A DNA stretch of 34,405 bases from Trichomonas tenax (taxonomy: Eukaryota; Parabasalia; Trichomonadida; Trichomonadidae). A program made the position numbers and the translations under genes. The notes beneath the pieces are model-generated. The model did not search any database, had not been told where the DNA came from, and worked only from the letters and a program-made list of their open reading frames with translations. Numbering within the stretch: position 1 is the stretch's first letter; every line of letters starts with the position of its first letter. The stretch is from contig JALKBU010000539.1 in assembly GCA_023091735.1 (NCBI GenBank), forward strand, positions 1 through 34,405. Direction: 5' to 3'. Of the stretch, positions 8,889 to 19,400 are shown in pieces.

Positions 8889-8981
8889 TCCCGAGCACAG
8901 GAAGAAGAACGGACTAAAGCACTTGAGGTACAAAGTCCCGAAGCAAAAAAGAAAGAGGAGGAACAGAAGAAAACTGAATAA
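8889..8981 (+). pseudogene. C-terminal fragment of a coiled-coil protein
   Basis: From 8889 to TAA at 8979-8981 one frame reads as a charged coiled coil (RAQEEERTKALEVQSPEAKK, then KEEEQKKTE) directly after an in-frame stop and with no Met. The base composition is distinctly less AT-rich than the flanks. It looks like the tail of a lost gene. A longer ORF in another frame over the same bases (Lys/Arg-rich, 8788-9015) is more likely its shadow. Confidence 0.35.
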
Positions 8982-9322
8982 AACATCTTTTTACATTATT
9001 TTTTACCACTTTTGACTTCATATTTTTGAAAATTAATTTTTGACTCTTTCCCGAAAATATTTTATCTACCTACCTACAATCTCATGACAAAATAAATTAT
9101 ATCATATATTTAAAATAAAAAATTAACGCTGATTTTGAAATTTATGAAATCTTTAATTCCCTATAGAGGAGCGAGGGTTCTTTTCAAGAGCTTGACATTT
9201 TAAAAGTCATAAGATTTAAAATTAATAATAACTTTTGTTTTGAAATAAATGAAAAATTTAATTCGTACATGGTGGGCCCGAGTGTGCACTATTGACTCTG
9301 ACAAGGTCTAACGTGTAAAGTG
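8982..9322. other. AT-rich spacer between the gene block and transposase fragment
   Basis: No ORF. There is a faint direct repeat: strings of the type GATTTTGAAATTTATGAAAT around 9131-9150 and a related one around 9236-9255. The 12-mer TGTAAAGTGTCA lies just inside the next entry at 9314-9325 and matches 6878-6889. Confidence 0.3.
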
Positions 9323-9616
9323 TCACATTACTAACATTTTGCAGAGCTGCGGCGCAGTCGCAGATTCTGCGAAATGTTTATTACTAACTTCATCAATCAT
9401 TTCGGCAAGCTCAGGCGTAACTTTTGATGGCCTTCCATTCAGCTTGTCATACACGAAGCAGATTTTGCCTTCCGCAAGGCATTGTTGTACCTTGCGTATA
9501 GTGCGTGGATCATGCCCCTTGTCTCGAATCTGAGATGGGGTCGCGCCTGATCTCAGATCAGTTGCAATATCAGCACGAGCTTGCATTGCACGCGCTGAAC
9601 GAGCGCGCTCAGGCTT
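9323..9616 (-). pseudogene. Transposase helix-turn-helix fragment (Tc1/mariner/IS630-like)
   Basis: The minus-strand frame opens after a stop at 9617-9619 and contains KPERARSARAMQARADIATD, then LRSGATPSQIRDKGHDPRTI, and NGRPSKVTPELAEMIDEVSN. This is the paired-type N-terminal HTH order of Tc1/mariner/IS630 superfamily transposases: helix-turn-helix, a GRP-type linker, then a second HTH. The reading stops near 9323. The DDE catalytic domain (expected 200 or more residues) is absent, so this is a 5' remnant. The base composition is much more GC-rich than its neighbours, consistent with a recently mobile sequence. The ATG at 9586 could be the start, but the upstream residues also look family-like. 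Confidence 0.6.
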
Positions 9617-9619
9617 CTA

Positions 9620-10033
9620 GAAATAATGATGGTAATCTATAATGGATGATAATTCTAAAAAAATAACATAAGGATTTAATATTTCTCAACAAAAATTATT
9701 TTAAAAGGTATTATTTCATAGATAAATAACTAGAAATTGAGGAGTATAGTAGAGTTATAATAGTAAAATAACGATATATAATGTGTGGATTGAATATTAA
9801 TTCAAAGTTCGCCAACAAACAATTGTATCGATGCAGGATTTAGTAAATAATATATAACAGAAAGTTTACACACGAATAACAATGTTAATAAGTCTCAAAA
9901 TCAGATTAAATGGTAAAATTAATTCAAACCAAGAATGAAATTTGGATATTTGAGTTCTGACCTTGTTTTCCGCTGTATTATCAACAGCTGATGGATATAT
10001 AAGGTTTAAATTGATTTTCAAAATCTGCAAAAT
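9620..10033. other. Gene-free spacer upstream of the 1530-aa gene
   Basis: AT-rich sequence without a credible ORF or strong repeat. It should contain the promoter of the gene at 10048. TATATAAGG at about 9995-10003 is TATA-like, but trichomonads generally rely on initiator elements, so I give it no weight. Confidence 0.3.
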
Positions 10034-10045
10034 AAAAAAGTGCCA
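10034..10045 (+). promoter_or_regulatory. AAAAAAGTGCCA sequence just before the ATG at 10048
   Basis: Exact second copy of the 12-mer found at 3541-3552, ending two bases before the ATG. Position relative to the start codon is nearly the same in both genes. A role in start-site selection or translation is inferred only. Confidence 0.3.
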
Positions 10046-10047
10046 GA

Positions 10048-13000
10048 ATGGAAATTTCTGCCCGAAGTTATTTTTTCGTTGGATTTAACGATGAGTGCAT
10101 TGTCCGTGAAGGAATAAGGCAGCTCTGCTTCGGTGCGATTCCATTTTCAATCGAATTTTTAGAAGAAATCACGAAGAATTCGGCGAGAACAATTTTGTCA
10201 AGTTTATCGAAATCGAAGGAGCCTGTTCAGTATGTTAGATCTCCGGAGATTCCAAGTTCCGACCATTTTCATTGGTGTACATCGAAAATTGCTGAAAAAT
10301 ACGGCGAAGAAAATCAACATCAACATGATGATATCATTTTTTACGAGTTTTGTACACAGAAATACAGAGAATACTACACAATATACCATAATATTAAATC
10401 AAATTTTACGAAAGAGCCGATTTCATTCGATCTTTTATTAAAACTTTACAATGAATCAAGAAACCTCTTCATTTATTTAATCACACGTTATCCACAACTT
10501 ATAGCTAACATTGATACTTTGGTTTTATTCGATTCTTTACATAAATTTGATTATGCAGTTTTTGATATCATTAGTGAAGAACTATGTTTGGTACAAGCAA
10601 GCATGGATATTCCTGAACAGGAGTTCCAAAATCATCTAGTTATTATTCAATCTGCTTTAGAATCGAAAAATCCAAATTTACAAAGAAATGTTCAAGATTT
10701 GCTTGGAACTTCCGAGTTAATCGAATCTGTACCAACTCTACATAACATACAACTTACAATTTCAGGAAACCAACATTTTGATGATATTTTTCTTCAGCCT
10801 TTGATTAATTTTCTCGATAACTTCAATTTCAAAGCAGCAAAAGAATACTCATCATATGCTCCAATCCATCTCGTTGCATCTTACATTTTAAGATTTCCAA
10901 AATTAATTTCAAATCGAGCTTTTATTGAGTCCACTCTACCACAAATCATCGAAACCCCAAATATTCCAGAGATATTTGAGTTATTTTTGCAATGCATTCA
11001 AAATGATCTTTTTATAACAAGCGAATTTTCTCAACTCACAGGACAAAGGATTACTTTAGAAGATTTAAGTTTCTATTCATTGCCTTATCTTGCGCAGCCT
11101 ATCATTGATACAATAGCTATCGAAATGATTGAATTTTTGGCGAATTCAGAATCTTATTGCATTCCTTCTTGTGATGATGATTTTGTTTTCTTTGTTTCAT
11201 ATATAATCATCTCAAATATTTTAACAAACTTCGATCCACTGTTTGTTTCATCAACACTTCGATATATCGAGGACCCGCTCATTCTTAGATGGCTTCTTGT
11301 TGATATATTTTCATTGATGTTTATTCAAAACGATGGCCAATATATTTTCAGTTTCGAAAAAGTTGTTCAAATATTGAACATATTGAGTGAATTCCCTAAC
11401 AACATGTGCATGAAATATATACAGCATGCGAAGAACAAGATCGAATGCTTCAGCGATAATATTGAGCTCAACAAGTTATTTGAACCGACAGAATCATTAG
11501 TTCATCCTCTTTTAATACGCAGAGATTGGATTGCTGCAAAAGCAATTTGCAGCATGGATCCGAAGTATGAGAGCTTCATTGAGCTATGTGAAAGTGTTGA
11601 TTCATACTTCCAGAACTTAGTTTATGCACCGCCACTGTCATCAGAAGAAAACAAGAGAATGTTTGCAATCGAAATCGGCCTTAGTTTGTGCACAAAAGAG
11701 CACTTAAACAAAGCCTGTGAATATGACAATGACGTAAATCTTCAAACAGTAATCAACAGGAGAATTAAAATGAAAGATTCCGCATCAATAATCAGTCCAA
11801 TTGAAATATTCAGGAAGCAATCAAATGCAGTGAAAGCATTCGATCGGACTTTTTCTGATAAAAATAATATCTTGAAACCATTTTCGAACATTGGAAATGG
11901 AAAATTTCTCAACAATTTCATTGATTTCATTAATGTTTACATACAAGTTGGAGCTTTAACGCCTGCATTGTTTGGTGAGATGCAAGTTATGAAGACAATT
12001 AATGGCCTTATTGAATCAGGGAAATTCGATTTAGCACTTGAGTTTTGCGGTGTTAATCACGTCGATTTCTTCAGTCTTCTTTTCGTTAATTACACAGCGA
12101 ATGAAGCAATAATTAAGATGATTTCCCCAATGTTCCCTTTGGCATCTTTCACGATGGCTTTGACATCAATGAAACCTGCAGATCTTCTGAAATATCAGCA
12201 AATTATTGTTCCTAAAGATGTATCTTCAACGATGCTTCGATATTTCGAAAAGAAAGTTTCAAACGAAGAAGAAAACGCAGAACCAAAAGAAATTGTTGAT
12301 CTCATTCTTTCCAACTCAAAAGAACTTGATGATTACTTGTATAACGTTGATCCAGAAACGTTGAAGCAGGCAGTTCTTTATGCGAAGAATCGAATTCCTT
12401 TCCAAAGATTTTCAGCGTTACTCGATTATCTTTCATGTTTCTGCAATGATACAGAAATACAGGATATGCGCTTGATGGTGATGTTCATGGGCCAACTCGA
12501 GCATCCGCCTTTATCTTTTAACGACGCTGTCGATAAAGTCAGCGTTGAAAAGAGAATCCGTGAATTGATACAGAAACAAAAATACAAAAGTTCTCGTCAG
12601 CTAAGTGAATATTGCGACTGCATTAATCTCTATATTAACCACGTTGTCAAAGAAATAGAGAAACTTGTTCTCAACAAGCAATCAATTATCGAGATAATGA
12701 AAGCATCATCAAATATGCATCACGAAATATTCAACAAAATCCCCAAAGAAAAATATATATTGCGCTATGAAGTTATTAAATCTTCTGTAGTTCTCTTGAA
12801 CGACAAATCTCTAAGCCAGGAATATCTCAACTTGCAAGTATACTTCTTCATTCCAGAATCGAAGAGGCCGAAGAATGCAGATATACCAGAAATAATCACA
12901 AAACTTGCTGATATATTCGATATAACAGAATTAGAAAAACTTGCGGCAAACTTCCAACTTGATTTTTCAGCATTTGTTCATAAAGCTACATTGAAAGCTT

Positions 13001-14640
13001 TCGAAACAATTTCATTATATGGAGCTGATACACAAATATCTTTGCCATTATTGGTTCCACTCATTCGTTCATTAATGGAATTACTCAATCAATATGAATC
13101 ATTTTCAAGGCACTGCAGAAAGTTTGGCGATGGATTTATTCCTATTGCTGCAATTCTCGCCGGTTTTATCAATGTCGATTGTATTGAACACGAAGACTTT
13201 TGCAAAGAAGTTATTATATTCCTTCGAGTTTTCATAAGAAGAATTCGACAATTAACAAGTGATGAAGAGAAGCATGAACTTGACGTTATCCTTGATCAAG
13301 TTGATCTTGTTGACTCTCTGCATTCTATTTCATTCTTCGCGAGATTCGAAATTCCATATGGATGCGATGTTCAATTGACTGATAAGAACTATGAAGATAT
13401 ATGCGCAATTTTGATGAAGAACGATTTTCTGGAGCAAAGTTTGTTATTCAGAACAAAAGGTTATTATGCACAACCAACTCAATTCTTAACGATGCTGAAG
13501 ATCCATGAATATGATAATGCCAGGGATTATTTCATGAAATACATCAAGCAAAACTTGAAGAAGCAATATTCAAATGCGATGCAGGAATTCATATCATCTG
13601 TTTACTGGGCAATCAAAAGTCCTCTTTGTTTTGATGAAGAATGGATGAAAATACCATCTGCATTTCAAGAGCCAAAGAGCATGAAGAAGCAAATAGAATT
13701 ATATGTTGCTTCCAACACTCCTGCATTCTTTCCTTCATGCACATCTGAGTGCACTTTCTACATCTCAGAATTAAATGGTTTAACACAATCAGTTAACTTT
13801 ATAACAATGAATGGTTCGTTTGAGACATCATTTAAGATACTTCTCGAATATGGATTCGAATCTGATATGTTTTTGTATGGAATATTGATACCATCAATGA
13901 CAGTTGGAAAATTCAACCAAATGATGGACTTCCTCAAGCGTTATGACGAATATCTGGAGCACAGCCAAGAAGCTCTCTCTTACTCGATTATATGGAGCAG
14001 GAACAGATATATGCACAGGTTAACTTATACACTTGACGTTCTTTTAGGAGATTTTGAAGATGCCGTTCAAATGGTGGAGTTATTATACTCTTCGGAAACC
14101 AAACCTGAAATCAGAAAGTCAATTATTGATAAAGCTTTTGAAGATATACCACAAGAAGTTTTATCTTTCCAGAAAATCGAATATCAAAAGCAATTCTTGA
14201 GGCTGTGCAAAGAAAAGAATATTAACATCAAACCAGAACATCATCTTTTCTTGGATAATATCGGTAAATCTCTTGCTCTCCTTATTGAGTATAAACAAGA
14301 GAATTTCGCGTTGACAGTTGCAAGTGATTTGAAGACAGATCCAACTCAAACGTGTGCGATATTGGCAACAAAGTTCAATTACAAGAAAGCTGCCAATTTT
14401 ATTTCTTTTCTCCAATCATTTTGCAAAGTTACAATATTCGAAAACTGGGTAACTGCTCTCCTTAAGTCTCTTGATGAAAATCCAAAAACAAAGGATTACG
14501 TCCACAAAATTATATCAAATGATATCAAGTCAAATAAATTTAAGTGCCATCTTCTTATTCTCTTTGGGTTTAATGAAGAGGCAAAACAATTAGCTGTTAA
14601 ATATAGCTATGAAGAATTCATTTTATTATTATCATTTTAG
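10048..14640 (+). CDS. Very large helical protein of unknown family (1530 aa)
   Basis: One uninterrupted 1530-codon frame from ATG at 10048 to TAG at 14638-14640. The whole length is rich in Leu, Ile, Phe, Asn and Glu with regular helix-like periodicity. It reads as an alpha-solenoid (ARM/HEAT/TPR-like) with no obvious low-complexity linker, signal peptide, transmembrane helix, zinc finger or kinase motif. Segments such as NDFLEQSLLFRTKGYYAQPT and YDNARDYFMKYIKQNLKK near residues 1130-1170 have the look of helical-hairpin repeats found in vesicle-trafficking scaffolds. The C-terminal 130 residues (ENFALTVASDLKTDPTQTCA) are similar in style. I cannot name the family. Large trafficking solenoids such as spastizin-like proteins are one possibility among many. 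The intact frame over 4.6 kb shows purifying selection and argues that frameshifts elsewhere in the window are real rather than sequencing noise. Confidence 0.85.
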   Translation: MEISARSYFFVGFNDECIVREGIRQLCFGAIPFSIEFLEEITKNSARTILSSLSKSKEPVQYVRSPEIPSSDHFHWCTSKIAEKYGEENQHQHDDIIFYEFCTQKYREYYTIYHNIKSNFTKEPISFDLLLKLYNESRNLFIYLITRYPQLIANIDTLVLFDSLHKFDYAVFDIISEELCLVQASMDIPEQEFQNHLVIIQSALESKNPNLQRNVQDLLGTSELIESVPTLHNIQLTISGNQHFDDIFLQPLINFLDNFNFKAAKEYSSYAPIHLVASYILRFPKLISNRAFIESTLPQIIETPNIPEIFELFLQCIQNDLFITSEFSQLTGQRITLEDLSFYSLPYLAQPIIDTIAIEMIEFLANSESYCIPSCDDDFVFFVSYIIISNILTNFDPLFVSSTLRYIEDPLILRWLLVDIFSLMFIQNDGQYIFSFEKVVQILNILSEFPNNMCMKYIQHAKNKIECFSDNIELNKLFEPTESLVHPLLIRRDWIAAKAICSMDPKYESFIELCESVDSYFQNLVYAPPLSSEENKRMFAIEIGLSLCTKEHLNKACEYDNDVNLQTVINRRIKMKDSASIISPIEIFRKQSNAVKAFDRTFSDKNNILKPFSNIGNGKFLNNFIDFINVYIQVGALTPALFGEMQVMKTINGLIESGKFDLALEFCGVNHVDFFSLLFVNYTANEAIIKMISPMFPLASFTMALTSMKPADLLKYQQIIVPKDVSSTMLRYFEKKVSNEEENAEPKEIVDLILSNSKELDDYLYNVDPETLKQAVLYAKNRIPFQRFSALLDYLSCFCNDTEIQDMRLMVMFMGQLEHPPLSFNDAVDKVSVEKRIRELIQKQKYKSSRQLSEYCDCINLYINHVVKEIEKLVLNKQSIIEIMKASSNMHHEIFNKIPKEKYILRYEVIKSSVVLLNDKSLSQEYLNLQVYFFIPESKRPKNADIPEIITKLADIFDITELEKLAANFQLDFSAFVHKATLKAFETISLYGADTQISLPLLVPLIRSLMELLNQYESFSRHCRKFGDGFIPIAAILAGFINVDCIEHEDFCKEVIIFLRVFIRRIRQLTSDEEKHELDVILDQVDLVDSLHSISFFARFEIPYGCDVQLTDKNYEDICAILMKNDFLEQSLLFRTKGYYAQPTQFLTMLKIHEYDNARDYFMKYIKQNLKKQYSNAMQEFISSVYWAIKSPLCFDEEWMKIPSAFQEPKSMKKQIELYVASNTPAFFPSCTSECTFYISELNGLTQSVNFITMNGSFETSFKILLEYGFESDMFLYGILIPSMTVGKFNQMMDFLKRYDEYLEHSQEALSYSIIWSRNRYMHRLTYTLDVLLGDFEDAVQMVELLYSSETKPEIRKSIIDKAFEDIPQEVLSFQKIEYQKQFLRLCKEKNINIKPEHHLFLDNIGKSLALLIEYKQENFALTVASDLKTDPTQTCAILATKFNYKKAANFISFLQSFCKVTIFENWVTALLKSLDENPKTKDYVHKIISNDIKSNKFKCHLLILFGFNEEAKQLAVKYSYEEFILLLSF

Positions 14641-15230
14641 TTTGTTTTTATTAAAATAGAGCTTATTGATAATTTTTGCATCGTAAAAGCAAAATAACAT
14701 CATACTGTGAAATACTCATTAATGATGTTATTAAATCCATATTTGAGTTTTTAAAATTTGAAGCCAAAATTTTAGGCTCATATTAGCTTGGTCAAAGGGA
14801 TTTTAATCATCATAGGATTTCACAAAATAATTGCATTTGATTTACATGTGGAAAATTTTTGACACATGTTTAAAAAATTGTTCAAAATGAACTGAGTATT
14901 AAGAATTATAGGATAATAATATAATACATTTAAATAATATATAGTTATACATATTCTGAAATAATCATCATTGCTTGTTTAAAAAGTAATAAGTCTAAAA
15001 ATGTTGATCAAAATATATGGGAAATATTTGACAAATTAATTCCGGCATAATTTTTATTTGTTAACCAATTCAAAGAATTAATATTACTTGTCAAATATTC
15101 CTATGAATACGTTGACTTTTCAATATTTCAGTCAGGGAAGTGATATGAAATTTGACTGAAAATATATCATCGCTGTGGCTTTGTTTCCCAATTTAGTAAT
15201 TTTAGTCAAGAAAACGAAAAGTGAGATGAT
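14641..15230. other. Gene-free spacer with an inverted repeat
   Basis: No ORF. ATATTTGACAA at 15024-15034 is the exact reverse complement of TTGTCAAATAT at 15088-15098, with weaker similarity extending outward on both sides. This could be a diverged small inverted-repeat element or a chance hairpin. Confidence 0.4.
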
Positions 15231-15242
15231 TCATTTTTTTTA
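15231..15242 (+). promoter_or_regulatory. Initiator-like TCATTTT before the HMG-like gene
   Basis: TCATTTTTTT begins 12 bases before the ATG at 15243. It fits the TCA-Y-(T/A) initiator consensus known from Trichomonas vaginalis genes, where transcription starts at the A and 5' leaders are very short. This supports 15243 as the original gene start. Confidence 0.5.
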
Positions 15243-16411
15243 ATGGAAGGCGCACCAGAGAAACAGCCAATCCAGCGCTTCATGGAAGAGAAGGGAGACT
15301 CCCCTTTTCGCCGATCAAGAAAACCTTGAAAGTCTCACTGACATCCAAAAGAAAATGATCGCAATGAAAAAGTTCAGTCAGCTTTCAGACGAAGAGAGAC
15401 AGAAATATTTCTCTCAACCATCAACGAGCAGTCCAAAACCAGCAACTTCAGGGTTTTCACTTGGTTCTACAATTAAAACAGCAAACATTTCAGCCTTACC
15501 AGCAAAACTAGGTAATGGTCCCAATGGATATAGCGGTTGCGGCTTATCAGCAAAACCAGGTTTAGGACTCAATTTATCTGGACTAAAATCTCTTGGTGGA
15601 TCATAAAAGCCAGCAGAAAACCCTGATCAACCATTACAACCAATTCAGATTTTCATCCAAGAAAAATACAACGAGATTAAGACAGATCCAAACATGAGTG
15701 AGGTCCAGGTTCAGATCGCAGCAATGAAGCTTTTCCGCAATCTTTCTGATTCTGAAAGTGCCAATATATCAATGATCCTAGGAGTGTATGTTCTGCTGCA
15801 AATAAGGGTTCTGGACCATCACTTGGCTCTTCTAATGGTCCATCATTTAGCTCCAAGTTACAATTTTCTGGACCTCATAGTATGACAACCACCTCATCCT
15901 CCACAGCCTCATCTTCATATTCAGCAGTTTTCAGTTGAACATGTTAAAGTTAAAGTACCAATCTTTTACTTTATGGAAGAGAAAGGAGATTCACTCTTTA
16001 AAGATAAGTCTGGACTTTCAACACAAGGAAAGCATCTCATTGCAATGAAAGCATTCGCAGAAATTCCTCAATCCGAAAAAAGATAAGTACATCGCACTTG
16101 CAAATGGAATTAATCCACAACCAGCCAAAGATGATGAAAAGAAGAAGGACGAGGAGAAGAAAGACGAGAAGAAGAAGGATAAGAAGAAGAAATCCTCATC
16201 TTCATCTTCCTCATCATCATCTTCAGAAGATGAAAAGAAGCACAAGAAGCACCATCATAAGTACCAACCTTACATGATACCACAGCAAATGATGATGCCA
16301 TCACAGTTTGGAGGCAGGAAAGTCAACATTGCATTGAAGAAGGGTCATAAGAAGTCTTCCTCATCATCGAGTTCCTCAAGCTCATCATCTTCAAGTTCAT
16401 CTTCTGATTGA
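15243..16411 (+). pseudogene. Frameshifted gene with three HMG-box-like repeats and Ser/Lys-rich tail
   Basis: Three copies of a module of about 55 residues can be read in shifting frames. Copy 1 starts PIQRFMEEKGDS and continues DIQKKMIAMKKFSQLSDEER. Copy 2 is PIQIFIQEKYNEIKTDP, then IAAMKLFRNLSDSES. Copy 3 is PIFYFMEEKGDSLFKDK, then HLIAMKAFAEIPQSE and KYIALANG. The pattern 'F-x-x-E-K ... A-M-K-x-F-x-x-L-S-x-x-E-x-x-x-Y' is HMG-box-like. The tail has DEKKKDEEKKDEKKKDKKKK, a Ser run, then KKHKKHHHKYQPYM and a final Ser run to TGA at 16409-16411. Lesions: an extra base in the C-run near 15301-15304, TAA at 15604-15606, frame changes near 15780 and 15935, and an extra A in the run near 16076-16081. 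A chromatin role would be expected from the module, but the gene cannot make one protein. Confidence 0.65.
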
Positions 16412-16477
16412 ACTTTGAGTTTTTTAATTAAACATTAATTTCCATAACTTTATATTTAAATAACATAACATTAACTT

Positions 16478-19400
16478 TTAAATACGGGTGCCGTTAATAG
16501 TGAACTCATCAACAAACTGTGAATTGTTATAAACTCTCAACATCATAACATGGCGCATGAAAACCATTGAATTTGCACCTTCGTATGGTATAATGCAAAT
16601 AACTTTACTAGTTGCGAGGTTCCATATTGTAATGTTATCCTTGAAGGCTGTTGCGCACACCATAAAACGAAGTGATATCGCAGAATGAAGGCATCCCAAT
16701 TTGTAGAAGAAAGAAAGCGGCTGCATTGTTTGTAAAACGAATGCAATCACTTTATTAGAATAAGTAACTGCCAAAACAAGACCATCGCTCGAATATTGAT
16801 GAGACCTTGGATTTGGAATCTTAATAATGTGATTTTCGACACAAATTTCATCTTGATCTGAATCGATTTTGATTTCAACTTCCGAAATTTCGTTGAGATC
16901 AACAGGATCATCGCCAAGTTCTTTAAACTTAGTATTAAATATTTGCTTTGGTGCACAACCAGAGTTATACCTCCACTCGATTTGGGAGTCATCATATGAG
17001 TTTGGATGATATGTGTTATACTTGGAAAGAGCATTTGCACCACGAGAATCAACGCCAAATATTAAATCAATCCACTGATTGATATTCTGGATTCGGCATT
17101 CCAAATTGATTCTATTCCAGCGCACATATCCAAAGCTGTTTAATATCTTTGGAGGGAATTTAGTTTCAATTAATTCTCCTTTGATTTTCAGGTTGTTTTT
17201 GTTTTCGAGGAATTCTGAGAAAGAAAACATTTCTGGGATTGCTTCATATGTTGTCTTCGGAGTAACATTGACTTGACTTTCGATATCAATAAAAATCCTT
17301 GATAAAGCATCCCATCCTCCATTCAACAGAAATTCAGCTTCAATGAATGGCGAATAGCGAAATAATGATCCAGCAATGAATTGAGGATTCGACAAATTTT
17401 CAGCATGATGATAATTTTGATAATTAAATCTCATTTCAAGGAGTTCTTTTGATTTTTCGTAGTCACTTGCAAGCTGTATTGGAACTGATAAATCCCTTTG
17501 TAGAACTCCTGTTGCATTCATAGAAACTCTTGGAAAGATCGGATACGAAGACATATCAGAGTATGATCTTTCTGCAGCAATATTAATTGAATTCAGTAAT
17601 TCCAATACAGATACTTCTCTTTTGATTGCCTTTTCGATGAAGACCGAGACATCATATGTTGATCCTTCAATCAATGGAAAATCTTCCATGAATTCAACAA
17701 TGAAGTTTCCGGAATTCCGAGAGAAAACTTGAACTCCTTTGTGATATTTTAAGAAGATGGAATAGTCTGGATCTATGATTAAGCATGGATGACTACAAAT
17801 CAATGTATAAGGACCAAAATCGCCATCGAGAACGAAAGATTTGATTTGATTATATTCGACGTTGTCATTAAGGAAGGCAATAAAATTCAACTCAAATCGC
17901 GTATTCAGAAGGATATAATAAAGCTTTCCATCAGTGAAGATTACTGATTGAATGTGAGCAAACGAGCTCGTGAAAACACAGTTTGATTGCTGCTTTAGAT
18001 TATACAGATTCCTTATTGTCGCGAGGACATCATTAGTGTATGATGTTGCGTATTTATGCTGCCCAAAGAAATATTTTGGTATCACACCCATAAAACTATA
18101 TTGATCATTTAAATTTTCCCCTGATTTTTCATGCATCTCTTGCGTTGGATCCTGTATTTCAAGCTCGCTTGGTAGCAGAACTGAAGGAGTGACTGATATA
18201 TTATGATAATGAGAAATTCTATATGACTTTGTCTTCTCTTTTAATTCCTCGAAAGACAGACTTTGTGAATCTGTGATTCTGCATGTGATATCGATGAATG
18301 ATTGCATCATTTCTTCTTTTCTAATATGCTCATCGATCTTGTAATAAAGGAATTTCTGGAGCTTTCTGTGAACAACAATATTTCTTGCGAAGAAAGTGAA
18401 TAAAGTGGACTTTGTTTGAATTAAATTATCTTCTGTTATCGGATAAATATACTGAGAGCAAAATTCGTTGAAAAACTCAACATTTTTTCGATAAACATCA
18501 TCCAATTCGCCCATAAGTTCTGATGCTGAGTTAAAGCTTTGAATATTGTCGGCTTTGAGAATCTCAAAACAAAGAGGAATCGCGAATTTCTTTGCTAAGC
18601 TTTTGACTCTCAAAAAGAAATCATTGATGAAAGGAATTTCAAGAGGAATGTCAACTCTAAATAATCTAACAAGAATATAAAGAGCAAATTTGTATTTTGT
18701 GACATCGTTCACAACAAAAGCTCTTGAAACAATATCAAGAAACGCTTCAATGTATTCTGGGCTCATTTGATTCATTTGCAGCAAAAACCAATGAATGAAG
18801 TTTTGATTTTTGTCTACTTCATGCGCAAATATCGGCATCACAAGGCCGTATAAATTTCCTTCAGCATAAGTCTCTGGTCTCTTTATACTTAAGTAAATTA
18901 ATGCACGAGATATGATTTTCGACAATTCGGCATTAATTGGCTTCTTTTGGAATTGATATAGGATATTGTGAATCACATAGTATACAACAGTGTTGTTTCC
19001 ATACTGACAAATTATTTGAACAAATTGTTCTGTATTTTCGTTATTGAGAATGATTTTTGCAATCAGTTGTGCTATTTTCATTGTTTTGTCATGATTAAAT
19101 AGCTGATTTTCGGGCTTGTTTTCTAATTTAATTTGATTAATAAATTTTGGAAATGATTGTTCAAACTTTCGGTGCAGATCAGAATCCTCATTTGAAACTG
19201 TTATATTTGGATAAATGCTTTGATCTGTATTATAATCCGAGATGATAAAATCTAAAAAATATGGAAGAAACTTTGATTGTATGTATATCTCAGGTACGTC
19301 AAGGATTATCTGTGACACAATTTCTATAACAGAGTTGAAAAATTCTGATATTGTGTCTGTAAAATAAAATGGAATTAACATTTCGAGAATTAATGAAATA

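Noticed and set aside
8788..9015. Lys/Arg-rich 75-codon plus-strand ORF
   Set aside because: It starts at a non-ATG codon, overlaps the start of the minus-strand gene, and the neighbouring frame gives a more natural coiled-coil reading.
396..15606. Genome-wide reassignment of TAA to a sense codon
   Set aside because: Intact genes such as thioredoxin, BEACH, Myb at 28229 and the surface protein terminate at TAA exactly where expected, and the interrupted genes have other lesions or no start codon.
16543..17276. Several ORFs of 65-103 codons inside the BEACH gene on other frames
   Set aside because: They are shadows of the 1291-codon gene and have no domain features.
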